Positions 1 to 7,137 are shown, counted from the stretch's first letter. The stretch is 16,657 nucleotides of DNA from Miltoncostaeaceae bacterium (GCA_030598075.1 JAUVQP010000013.1:1-16657); one strand, 5' to 3'. The notes: generated from the sequence alone by a model not told the origin. Made by a program: numbers and translations.

Positions 1-227
1 AGACGAATACGGGTCTCTTGGCCACTGGGGCTCCTTCCGTCGACTGACAGGGCGTCGCGGTGCCCGAACAGGATGACCCTATTCCCTGTCTCATCGAGGC
101 GCTACGGGCACCCCATGGTTGGAAGGGGTCTGGGTCTCGTCGCCGCCGCTGTACGGGTGCCGCGCGAAGGAGCGCCGGGGTCGCGAGGACGAGGTCCGAG
201 CGCGATGAGCGGTAGGCGGTTCGTCGA
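1..227. other. Non-coding left edge, downstream of the collagen-like gene
   Basis: This stretch lies 3' of the minus-strand gene that stops at 228. Open frames cross it on both strands, but none looks like a real protein; their arginine- and proline-rich translations are typical of GC-rich shadow frames. Its only recognisable content is one copy of an imperfect direct repeat (154-186) whose partner lies upstream of the neighbouring gene at 1168-1200. I see no convincing terminator with a T-run. Confidence 0.5.
154..186. repeat. Imperfect direct repeat, copy A (33 bp)
   Basis: The first 17 bases, CGGGTGCCGCGCGAAGG, are identical to those of copy B at 1168-1184. The following 16 bases match at 11 positions and end in the shared GGTCGCGA/GGGTCGCGA segment, giving about 28 of 33 identical. 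The two copies flank the collagen-like gene and its upstream region. Function is unknown; a shared processing or protein-binding site, or the scar of a duplication, are possibilities. Confidence 0.6.
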
Positions 228-1025
228 TCACCCGATGACCACCACCGAGCCCTGCGCGGATCCGAGCGCGGTGACCCCCGTGATGCCCGCGACGCAGGCT
301 GTCCGCAGATGCAGGGTGTGCGGGCCGGCGGGCAGCGCCTGCTCGGTCACGCCCGAGGCCGTCCAATCATGGGCACCCGAGAAGATCTGCCGCACCGAGG
401 AGCGCAGCGCCTCGCCGTCGACCTCGACCCAGAGCCACGCGTTCCCAGCCGGGATGCAGCCGATCGACGCGACGGAGTTGATCATCGCGTGCAGCCGACC
501 CGGGATCGACGTCGTGACCGGGGCGCTTCCCAGTGAGACGCCCGCCGGAAGCGGGTTCGGGATCGGAGCTGGGGTCGTGCTGCCCGAGGCCGCATCGGTC
601 GGCCCTTGCGGCCCCGTGGCTCCTGGCGCACCGGCCGGCCCCCCGGCGTCGAGCTTGGCCCGAACGGGGGCGGTCAGCTTGGATTCGCCGATCGCTCCGT
701 CGGCGATCAACGAGGCGGGCAGGCCGCCTCCTGTACCGCGGTCTTGTCGGATGACGCCCGGCGGCTGCTCGGCTCCTATGAGCGTGCCCTCGGGCGTGAC
801 GTGCTTTCCGAGGACGTTCTGGAGATTCTTCGAGATGCGCTGTGCGGCGGTTGAGTTCCGCCCTACCGCGGTGAGCCTCGCTTCAAGTGTCCTGAATTGA
901 GCCTGCGTCACAGGTCCTCCGCCCTGCGCGTCGGCGCTCTCAGTGGCGAGATCGACTGCGGCAAGACCCCCCGCTGCGAGGACGGCACCGGCGGCGGCAC
1001 CGGCCATCAGTGGACGGATTTTCAT
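228..1025 (-). CDS. Secreted protein with a short collagen-like G-X-Y tract
   Basis: Predicted 265-aa exported protein of unknown function. Residues 1-33 form a signal peptide: basic start MKIRP, an Ala/Gly/Leu hydrophobic core, and an A-D-A cleavage site before Gln34. Residues 40-72 could form a short amphipathic helix or coiled coil. Residues 129-143 are five collagen-type triplets (GPA GAP GAT GPQ GPT), far fewer than in true bacterial collagens, then a Ser/Thr/Pro linker to about 160. The C-terminal part (165-265) is rich in beta-strand-like segments and has two cysteines (190, 244) that could form a disulfide outside the cell. The ATG at 1025 is preceded by a G-rich possible ribosome site (GGGGG) about 10 bases upstream. 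Proteins of this layout (signal, coiled coil, brief G-X-Y, beta domain) are common in Thermoleophilia. The role, perhaps surface-attached or spore/cell-envelope, is a guess. Confidence 0.75.
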   Translation of the reverse strand: MKIRPLMAGAAAGAVLAAGGLAAVDLATESADAQGGGPVTQAQFRTLEARLTAVGRNSTAAQRISKNLQNVLGKHVTPEGTLIGAEQPPGVIRQDRGTGGGLPASLIADGAIGESKLTAPVRAKLDAGGPAGAPGATGPQGPTDAASGSTTPAPIPNPLPAGVSLGSAPVTTSIPGRLHAMINSVASIGCIPAGNAWLWVEVDGEALRSSVRQIFSGAHDWTASGVTEQALPAGPHTLHLRTACVAGITGVTALGSAQGSVVVIG

Positions 1026-1143
1026 CGTGGGCCCCCGAGATAGGAAGTCGTTGACCCGAGGCTATGGCAGCTTCGTCAGCGAGTCGATCGGCAGGTCCCT
1101 CCAGCGAGTCGGGGCGGCGGCGGGAGCGGCAGCCAGGCCACAA

Positions 1144-1157
1144 CCCCCCGGGGGGGG
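1144..1157. repeat. C6G8 homopolymer palindrome
   Basis: Six C followed directly by eight G make a pure GC palindrome about 120-130 bp upstream of the collagen-like gene start. Such runs are prone to length change by slippage during replication and also to sequencing error. It lies between the DUF3303-like gene and the secreted-protein gene, so it could sit in the latter's promoter region or contribute to a termination structure. There is no T-run. Confidence 0.6.
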
Positions 1158-1167
1158 TCGGAGGGGC

Positions 1168-1200
1168 CGGGTGCCGCGCGAAGGGGTCCCCCGGTCGCGA
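1168..1200. repeat. Imperfect direct repeat, copy B (33 bp)
   Basis: Partner of the repeat at 154-186 in the same orientation, 1014 bp away. It sits just 3' of the DUF3303-like gene (stop at 1252) and upstream of the secreted-protein gene, next to the C6G8 tract. Confidence 0.6.
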
Positions 1201-1251
1201 TTGCGCAGAACGGGCTCAACATGCGGCCGGAGCAGCGGGATGCCCCGTCGG

Positions 1252-1569
1252 TCAGTCCTTCCGCCAGCCCTCGGCGGTTCCGGCCAGGATGGCGCGCCCC
1301 GCGTCTGCCGTCGGCACGATCTCCATGATGTCGTTGTGGAAGAGGGGCCAGAACCTCGCGCAGACCCCGATGATCTCTGCCTTGGAGTCCGCCTCCAGCA
1401 GGACGTAGCCCTCTGAGTTGCTGATCCAGCCGGTGAACCTCACGGGGCTGTCCTCCTCAACGAGCGTGTCCGCATCGCCGACCATGTCGTTCCAGACCTT
1501 GACCGCGGCTTCGTGATCAGTAGGCCACGCTTCCGCGTTGCACGTGAAGTGGTTGATGTACATGGGCAT
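1252..1569 (-). CDS. DUF3303-like small protein
   Basis: Predicted 105-aa cytoplasmic protein. The sequence starts MPMYINHF, has a central GWISNSEGYVLLEADS strand-turn-strand, and ends in an alpha-beta stretch (WPLFHNDIMEIVPT, then an Ala-rich tail). This layout resembles the DUF3303 family of dimeric ferredoxin-like alpha/beta proteins of unknown function; assignment is by overall pattern, not a diagnostic motif. The ATG at 1569 is chosen over the longer open frame (to 1701) because it has a strong Shine-Dalgarno, AGGAGAGGAAAGCTC, directly upstream and because the extension lacks protein-like character. It appears monocistronic, about 226 bp upstream of the collagen-like gene. A 7-bp inverted repeat (1571-1577 with 1614-1620) overlaps the spacer between the ribosome site and the start and might modulate translation. 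Confidence 0.65.
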   Translation of the reverse strand: MPMYINHFTCNAEAWPTDHEAAVKVWNDMVGDADTLVEEDSPVRFTGWISNSEGYVLLEADSKAEIIGVCARFWPLFHNDIMEIVPTADAGRAILAGTAEGWRKD

Positions 1570-1952
1570 GAGCTTTCCTCTCCTGACGAGCCGATCTTCG
1601 AGACCTGTCGCCAGAAAGCTACTCGGGGGTGTCCGGCCCACCGTCGCAGCAACCTGACCCCGCCACGTGGCCACAAGGCTCATGGCCGGCGAGGAGCGCA
1701 CCCCCGAGACGACGTTCGTCTTCAGCGCGACGATGCCGCCCGAGGTCCCAATGGAGCCGGTCGGCGGCGGCGGTCCGCTGTTGGCGCACGCGTGGCATGA
1801 GGAACGTCCGGTCTCGTCGGAGCAGCCGCATCTGCCGCTCGGCGAGCGCGGGGCGGGGCGGGCGTGACGAATCCTTCTGCCCCATTCGGTCGCTTTGGGG
1901 GGCAGAAACGCCCGCTAGACGGGCACGAATCGCCCCAGGGCGGACAGAAGCC
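1570..1952. other. Non-coding gap between DUF72 and DUF3303-like genes
   Basis: About 380 bp without a convincing gene. Several open frames cross it on both strands, but their translations are low-complexity Arg/Pro/Gly strings with no recognisable domain or ribosome site. It holds the 5' leader of the DUF3303-like gene, with an inverted repeat AGCTTTC/GAAAGCT at 1571-1577 and 1614-1620. It also holds a strong stem-loop at 1875-1907 and small GC hairpins at 1911-1923 and 1931-1942 just after the DUF72 stop. A promoter for the DUF3303-like gene is expected here, but I cannot pick clear -35/-10 boxes. Confidence 0.5.
1875..1907 (-). terminator. Stem-loop downstream of the DUF72 gene
   Basis: TTCTGCCCC (1875-1883) is perfectly complementary to GGGGCAGAA (1899-1907), a 9-bp stem with a 15-base loop. 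It starts about 46 bp after the stop of the minus-strand DUF72 gene, a sensible place for a transcription terminator. There is no T-run on either side, so it would be a U-tail-less hairpin of the kind reported for high-GC actinobacteria, or an RNA 3'-end stabiliser. Confidence 0.45.
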
Positions 1953-2870
1953 CTACCCTCCCCCGAACTGCCAGTTGGCTCCTTGGCCAAGGAGTTCTCG
2001 GAACCTTTTGGCGCTCTGTAGGGCGTAATCTCTGGCGTTGTTGTTGAAGACGACGGCCACCTCCTGCGCCCGCTCGGCCAGGTCGAGCGTGGGCTCGATC
2101 CACTCTCGTAGCTCCTCGTCGGTGTAGACGTGGTCGTAGCGCTCGGCGACGGTGCGCCCCTTGGTCCACATCGCGGCGTTTCTGCCGTGGAGCCGCACGT
2201 AGGCGAGCGCGTCGGACGTGCACTCGACGATGGGCGGCATCGCGGAGACCGCCTCCGTCCGCGGCGCGTCGACGCACACCCATGCCGCGTCGTTCTCGGC
2301 GAGAAGCTCCACGGCCCGGGCGCGCTCCCCCTCGGACACCCAGGAGCGGTGCCGGAACTCCACCGCCGCGCGGGCCGGTCGGAGCCGGGCGAGAATCCGC
2401 CCCAGCTCGCGGCGCTGCTCGTCCCCGGAGGTGACGAAGGGCGGAAGCTGTACAAGGATGGCCCCGAGCTTCGGCCCGAGCGCCGAGGCGGCCTCGAGGA
2501 GGCTGTCGATCACGGCGTCGCGGAGTTCCCGGCTGGGCCGGCGGATTCGCCCCCGCGCATCGAGCGTCGCGGGCAGCTCGCGCAGCGGCGGCGGGAGGCG
2601 AGCCGGATCGCACGGATGCCCGCTCACGATCTGGTGGGCCTTCACGTGGAAGCGGAAGGCGTCGGGCGTGCGCTCGCGCCAGGCCTCCACGGTCCGGACG
2701 CGCGGCAGGGCGTAGAAGCTGGCGTTGACCTCGACCATCGGGAAGCGCTCGGCGTAGTAGCGAAGGCGAGCCGCGGCATCGCCTTTCACCTCTGGCGGGT
2801 ACCACCCCGCGCGGAGGAACTCCGGATCGGTCCAGGAAGCGGTTCCGACCCGCGTCCCACCCGTTGCCAT
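1953..2870 (-). CDS. DUF72 (YecE-like) family protein
   Basis: Predicted protein of about 305 aa from the DUF72/YecE family, a TIM-barrel fold of unknown biochemical role. Family hallmarks, numbered from the upstream GTG at 2885: RVGTASWTD near 12-20, VEVNASFYALP at 51-61, FRFHVKAHQ at 77-85, LVQLPPF at 144-150, VEFRHRSW at 175-182, YVRLHGR at 229-235 and VVFNNNARDYA at 278-288. Length is a little above the usual 240-300 aa. The start is uncertain: ATG at 2870 sits close to the family's usual N-terminus, whereas in-frame GTG at 2885 has a plausible GGGAAG site about 8 bases upstream and would add five residues. The 22-bp tandem duplication (2900-2943) lies in its immediate leader. Two palindromes, AACTGCCAGTT (1966-1976) and CTCCTTGGCCAAGGAG (1979-1994), are embedded in its last codons. 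Confidence 0.88.
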   Translation of the reverse strand: MATGGTRVGTASWTDPEFLRAGWYPPEVKGDAAARLRYYAERFPMVEVNASFYALPRVRTVEAWRERTPDAFRFHVKAHQIVSGHPCDPARLPPPLRELPATLDARGRIRRPSRELRDAVIDSLLEAASALGPKLGAILVQLPPFVTSGDEQRRELGRILARLRPARAAVEFRHRSWVSEGERARAVELLAENDAAWVCVDAPRTEAVSAMPPIVECTSDALAYVRLHGRNAAMWTKGRTVAERYDHVYTDEELREWIEPTLDLAERAQEVAVVFNNNARDYALQSAKRFRELLGQGANWQFGGG

Positions 2871-2899
2871 CCGCTTGCCGCCCACATGTCGATCTTCCC

Positions 2900-2943
2900 A
2901 GGCTTCGTGCGCGCCCGCGACAGGCTTCGTGCGCGCCCGCGAC
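2900..2943. repeat. Perfect 22-bp tandem duplication
   Basis: Two identical, directly abutting 22-bp units (2900-2921 and 2922-2943) begin AGGCTTCGTG and end CGCCCGCGAC. They fill most of the gap between the HDOD-LuxR gene (stop at 2952) and the DUF72 start. The CGCCCGCGAC end of each unit is the inverted complement of the last codons of the HDOD-LuxR gene (2967-2976), so either copy can form a hairpin arm with the coding sequence. Confidence 0.85.
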
Positions 2944-2976
2944 GGGTGGTCCTAGATCCAACCCTTGTCGCGGGCG
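2934..2976 (-). terminator. Hairpin terminator overlapping the HDOD-LuxR stop codon
   Basis: On the minus strand CGCCCGCGAC (from 2976 down to 2967, inside the last codons) pairs perfectly with GTCGCGGGCG (2943 to 2934). The stem continues inward with GGGT and GG pairing to CC and ACCC around small bulges, and the loop contains the TAG stop. There is no T-run. The second unit of the duplication, 22 bp further downstream, offers an alternative 3' arm. Probable terminator or 3'-end structure for the two-gene signalling operon. Confidence 0.55.
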
Positions 2977-3989
2977 TGAAGCAGCGCCTGGGCCTGGCCG
3001 GAGACCCCAAACTTGCGGTAGACGCGATGCAGGTGGTTGTGCACCGTCGACGTGGAGCATCCGAGCTTGTGCGCGACCTGCTTGGCCATGGCGCCGGTGG
3101 CGAGCACCCGGAGCACCTCGGCCTCGCGGTTCGTGAGCCCGGGCGGGCAACGTGGAGCCACGGTCTCCGGGCTGCCCGCCAGGACGGACTCCATCTCGCC
3201 CCGGCTCATTCCGCCGGCCTCCGCCATGTCGCGCAGCCGGGCGCGGGCCCGCTCGTCGCCGTGTGATGCATGCGCCGCGCCGTCCGCCAGCCACACGGCG
3301 CGACCCAACGGCTCCTCCGGGGCGATCGGCGCGTGGTGGTACTGGATGGCGTCACAGATCTCGTCCGAGAGCCCCCACCGGCGGGCGATCCACGCGCCGA
3401 CGCGCGGGTGGTCGGTGCCGAAGACCCGACGCTCCCCCTCCGTGTCGCCGTACGGCGACACGGACGCCATGCCCTCCGCGGCCACGGCGGCGAGGATCGG
3501 CTTGCCAAGATCGTGCAGCAGACCGGCGACGGAGGACTGCGCCTGAAGCGCCGCCGCGCTCCGGCTCGTGATGCCCCGACTGATCTGAGCAACCTCGTTC
3601 GAGTGCTTGATCAGCGCGAGGCGCGGAAGACCGTAGACCGGCAGCCCACTCTCCATGAGGCTGTGGGTCGCCGACGCCAGGAGCAGCCCGCGCACGGTCT
3701 GCTCCCCGAGGCGCGCGATTACCCTCTCGATCGTGTCGCATGGGTGCCTGAAGAGCGCGGAGTTGGCGAGGTGCAGGACCTGGGCCGCGAGGTCGGGGCT
3801 CTGGCCGAGCCTGGCGGCGACGATGCGCCGCGGGGTAGCGGCGTCCAGCAGCTCGAGGACGCCGAGGACGACCGACGAGGGCGTGGCGAGGCGCTCCGCG
3901 GCCTCGATGATGGTGCGCTCCGTCGGGCCGTCGCTGCCGACAACCCTGGGCCGTGCGCTGATCGCGACGGATGTCCGCGGCGGCGTCAC
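2952..3989 (-). CDS. HDOD domain protein with C-terminal LuxR-type HTH
   Basis: Predicted 345-aa cytoplasmic signalling regulator. Residues about 33-240 are an HDOD domain, a catalytically uncertain relative of HD phosphohydrolases: a LARLGQSPDLAAQVLHLANSALF-like segment spans about 58-80, IERVIARLGEQTVRGLLL 87-104, LLHDLGK 157-163 and YHHA 217-220. Residues 284-345 are a LuxR/FixJ-type helix-turn-helix (LTNREAEVLRVLATG, then VAHKLGCSTSTVHNHLHRVYRKFGV), so it should bind DNA. HDOD proteins usually act in signalling beside cyclic-di-GMP domains; direct fusion to LuxR is less usual. The GTG at 3989 is chosen because it overlaps the upstream stop as GTGA (3986-3989), giving translational coupling; the longer frame to 4673 only shadows the upstream gene. 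It most likely converts the state of the GGDEF/HD-GYP partner into transcription; the targets are unknown. Confidence 0.85.
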   Translation of the reverse strand: MTPPRTSVAISARPRVVGSDGPTERTIIEAAERLATPSSVVLGVLELLDAATPRRIVAARLGQSPDLAAQVLHLANSALFRHPCDTIERVIARLGEQTVRGLLLASATHSLMESGLPVYGLPRLALIKHSNEVAQISRGITSRSAAALQAQSSVAGLLHDLGKPILAAVAAEGMASVSPYGDTEGERRVFGTDHPRVGAWIARRWGLSDEICDAIQYHHAPIAPEEPLGRAVWLADGAAHASHGDERARARLRDMAEAGGMSRGEMESVLAGSPETVAPRCPPGLTNREAEVLRVLATGAMAKQVAHKLGCSTSTVHNHLHRVYRKFGVSGQAQALLHARDKGWI

Positions 3990-5956
3990 GATCCCCCGAC
4001 CGCGCCGGTGGGGAGCCGCGGCTCGCGCCGCTCGAGGAGTGACCCCAGAGCCGTGACCACACGGCTGTCGAACTGGGTTCCGGAGCATCGAACAAGCTCC
4101 GCAAGCGCCTCTCCAACCGTACGAGCCGGCTCGTACGGACGCTCGCTCACCATCGCGTCGTACGCGTCCGCGACCGCGACGATCCGCGCGGGCAGGGCGA
4201 TCTGGCTGCCGGAGATGCCCCGCGGGTAGCCGGTGCCGTCGACGCGCTCGCGGTGGCTGAAGACCCAGTCGCGCACCCGCTCGAGCGACCCTCCTGCCAG
4301 CATGCGGTGACCGATCTCCGGATAGCGGCGCATCTCCCGCCACTCGTCGTGGCCCAGCCGGGTGGTCTTGGCGAGCAACTCGTCCGACAGGCCCACCTTG
4401 CCCACGTCGTGGAGCAGACCCGCGGTGGCCACCTCCTCCGTGCGACGCTCGCCCAGGCCCAGCGCCTGCGCCAGAAGACGCGAGATGATGCAGACCCGCT
4501 CCGAGTGTCCGCGGCGACCGGGCTGCTGAAGATCGACGGTCGCGGCGAGCGACCCGAGCGCAGCGATGAGCGCGTCCTCGCGCTCCATCTCCGCCTGCTC
4601 GTTCGCCACCATCACGGCCGCGACCTCGCGCTCGTAGATGAACGCGCGATCGCCGCCGTGTCTCAGTGCCCATACCAGGGCGCTGCGCGCGCGGTCGAGC
4701 AGCTCGCCGGCATCCTCGGCCTGATCGGGAAGACCCGCCACCCCGATGCTGACCGTCGTCCCGTGGAGGGCCTGCGCCGACCTGGCGCTCGACCTGACGC
4801 GCTCGGCGATGCTGTACGCCTCCAGGCCCTCGGCCTCGGGCAGGATGATCGCGAGCTCGTCGTCGTCGATCCGCGCCGCCACGTCGCTCGAGCGGAGCAT
4901 CGGCACAATCGCCTCGGCGAGCGCGGCGAGCAGGGAGTCGGCGGTGGCCTCGTCGCCCTCCGCGCGAAGCTCCGCGAGACCGTCAAGCGTGAGCACGGCA
5001 AGGCTGAGCGATCCCTTGCCGCGGACCGCGCGCACCGACTCTTGGTCCAGACGCACGGCGAAGTAGCGCCCGTTGAACAACCTCGTGACGCTGTCGACGG
5101 CGGAGAGCTGAAGGACCTCACGCTGGATCACCGCCGTCGTCATCGCCGCGCCGGCGTGGTCGGCGAACTCCTCCAGGAGCTCGATCTCCCGGTTTCCGAG
5201 GCGCTGGTCTCCGGAGAGCAGCACGCCGAGATAGCCGAGGGACGCGCCGCCGCCCACCGCGGCGAGGGCCCCGGCGCGAAAGCCTCGCCGGCGCAGCGGA
5301 TGAGAGGCGTGAAACAGCCCGCTCCAGGTCTCGCCCCGCTCCAGGTCCCGCCGCACCGCCAGGGGCAGCAGGGCCCGAAGCTCCTCGGCGCTCAGCGGAT
5401 CGGTGCCCTCCTGCGCCGCCAGCTCCGGCTGCTCCGTGCCCGCCGCCACGAAGACCGCCGCATCCGCCCGGACGAGGGCGCACGCGGAGCTGAGCACCGC
5501 CTTCACCGCGCCCTCGGGATCATTGACGTGGCGCAGCGGGTCGAGGGACTCGCTGAAGCGCCTCCGGAGGTCCCTCTCGCTCGCGAGCTCCCGCGAGGCC
5601 TCTGTGGCGCGGAGCGCCAGCTCAGCGACGGTCGCGACCACGTCGAGCGCCGGGCCCGCGTCGGCGTCCGTCGGGCAACCCCAGAGAGAGATCCTCCAGC
5701 GGGCGTCGCCGGGCCCCATCTCCCGCTCCACTGCCGCGGGCCCGCTCGGCACGGGGCCAGACTCGGCGAGCACATGCTCCGACGGACCCGGGATCACCTC
5801 AACGACGCGTCCCGCTTGGGCGCGGGTCGCCGCGAGCGCGCTGTCGAGAACGCGGGCGCGCAGCCGCTCCGGGTCGCGCTCGTCCGCGAGCTCCAAAAGA
5901 TTGTCGGCGAGGCCCCGCAGCAGGGCGCCCCCGTATGTCCGCATCCGTGCGGTCAT
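3986..5956 (-). CDS. GAF-GGDEF-HD-GYP signalling protein, degenerate GGDEF
   Basis: Predicted 656-aa soluble protein; no membrane segment seen. Order from the ATG at 5956: N-terminal region 1-140, GAF-like sensory domain about 143-283, GGDEF domain about 285-443, HD-GYP domain about 468-656. The GGDEF signature reads DDDEL (364-368), so the glycines needed for diguanylate cyclase activity are lost, while RSSD (355-358) sits exactly where the cyclic-di-GMP inhibitory RxxD site lies. In the HD-GYP domain the first His (HSERV, 484), HD (516-517), DGTGYP (573-578) and VADAYDA (Asp597) are kept. However, the usual HP before G-x-x-x-L is YP (Tyr545) and the HHE triad is HRE (Arg569), so two expected metal ligands are missing. 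It may bind rather than make cyclic-di-GMP, with uncertain phosphodiesterase activity. The ATG at 5956 has GGAGG 7 bases upstream; the frame extends to 6037. It is coupled to the HDOD-LuxR gene. Confidence 0.88.
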   Translation of the reverse strand: MTARMRTYGGALLRGLADNLLELADERDPERLRARVLDSALAATRAQAGRVVEVIPGPSEHVLAESGPVPSGPAAVEREMGPGDARWRISLWGCPTDADAGPALDVVATVAELALRATEASRELASERDLRRRFSESLDPLRHVNDPEGAVKAVLSSACALVRADAAVFVAAGTEQPELAAQEGTDPLSAEELRALLPLAVRRDLERGETWSGLFHASHPLRRRGFRAGALAAVGGGASLGYLGVLLSGDQRLGNREIELLEEFADHAGAAMTTAVIQREVLQLSAVDSVTRLFNGRYFAVRLDQESVRAVRGKGSLSLAVLTLDGLAELRAEGDEATADSLLAALAEAIVPMLRSSDVAARIDDDELAIILPEAEGLEAYSIAERVRSSARSAQALHGTTVSIGVAGLPDQAEDAGELLDRARSALVWALRHGGDRAFIYEREVAAVMVANEQAEMEREDALIAALGSLAATVDLQQPGRRGHSERVCIISRLLAQALGLGERRTEEVATAGLLHDVGKVGLSDELLAKTTRLGHDEWREMRRYPEIGHRMLAGGSLERVRDWVFSHRERVDGTGYPRGISGSQIALPARIVAVADAYDAMVSERPYEPARTVGEALAELVRCSGTQFDSRVVTALGSLLERREPRLPTGAVGGS

Positions 5957-5984
5957 GTGCAGCCCTCCGAGCCGTTCTGAACCA

Positions 5985-6013
5985 GTTATCGGAGAGGGAT
6001 CACGAGCGCTTAA
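5985..6013 (-). promoter_or_regulatory. Candidate promoter for the GGDEF/HD-GYP operon
   Basis: In the 87-bp gap after ccmH, the minus strand carries TTAAGC (6013-6008) and GATAAC (5990-5985) separated by 17 bases, a fair match to a housekeeping -35/-10 pair (3 of 6 and 4 of 6). Transcription would begin about 20-25 bases before the start at 5956. An inverted repeat GCGCTT/AAGCGC (6006-6011 with 6025-6030) overlaps the -35 and could be an operator or a weak ccmH terminator. Confidence 0.3.
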
Positions 6014-6043
6014 CGGCCCGCACGAAGCGCCGCGCACCGGTTT

Positions 6044-6486
6044 CTAGCGGCGAAACCTCCGCAGCTCGTCCTCCAGACGAGCGGCGTCTTCCGGGGTCGC
6101 CTCCGGAGCATGAGCGCCGGTGCGAGACCGCCGGGCCCAGGCACGGGTGAACACAAGGATCGCGACGAGCCCGAGGGCGACCGCCAAGGCGGGCGCGATC
6201 CAGACCACGAGATCGAATCCCGACTTCGGGGGCGTGGCCAGTACGCCGCTGCCGAACTCATCGACGAGCCCGTCGATGATCTCGCTCTTCGTCCACCCCT
6301 GGTCGATGCGGACGGCGATGTACTGCTTCATGTCTCGAGCCACCGGCGCGTCACTCACGTTGAGCGGCGTGTTGCAGGTCGGGCAGCGGACCTCGCGGCC
6401 GACCTCGCTCACGCTGAGGGCGAGCGCGGCGGAAGGAGCCATGGCGAGGGCGATGAGCCCGACGAGGAGCACGGCGGCCAAGCGTC

Positions 6487-6490
<4 letters not shown>
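6044..6490 (-). CDS. ccmH: Cytochrome c maturation protein CcmH/NrfF-type
   Basis: Predicted 148-aa membrane-anchored thiol protein of the CcmH/CycL/NrfF family, which helps keep apocytochrome c haem-binding cysteines reduced and presents them to the haem lyase outside the membrane. Residues 1-26 form a hydrophobic signal or anchor. VRCPTC (34-39) is the family's RCxxC redox motif, followed by the helical segment DAPVARDMKQYIAVRIDQGWTKSEII-like at 47-72 and DEFGSGVL (77-84). Residues 92-114 are a transmembrane helix, then a charged cytoplasmic tail. The GTG at 6490 overlaps the stop of the upstream thioredoxin gene as GTGA, so I reject the longer frame to 6793. No ccmF/ccsB or cytochrome gene is in the window, so the haem-lyase partner must be encoded elsewhere. 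Confidence 0.85.

Positions 6491-7137
<647 letters not shown>

Noticed and set aside
1629..2021. Possible plus-strand small genes in the 1570-1952 gap (130 and 66 codons)
   Set aside because: No Shine-Dalgarno, no recognisable domain, and proline/arginine-rich composition typical of non-coding GC-rich frames.
1619..2455. 278-codon minus-strand frame overlapping DUF72 and the gap
   Set aside because: Low-complexity Arg/Ser/Pro translation and overlap with the well-supported DUF72 frame.
2900..2943. A CRISPR-like repeat
   Set aside because: Only two abutting units with no spacer between them; it is a simple tandem duplication.
3990..4673. N-terminal extension of the HDOD-LuxR frame
   Set aside because: It lies wholly within the coding region of the upstream gene in another frame, has low-complexity sequence, and a coupled GTG start exists at 3989.
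4253..5980. A 575-codon plus-strand open frame antisense to the GGDEF/HD-GYP gene
   Set aside because: The same GC-driven shadow effect; no ribosome site or domain, and the minus-strand protein has clear motifs.
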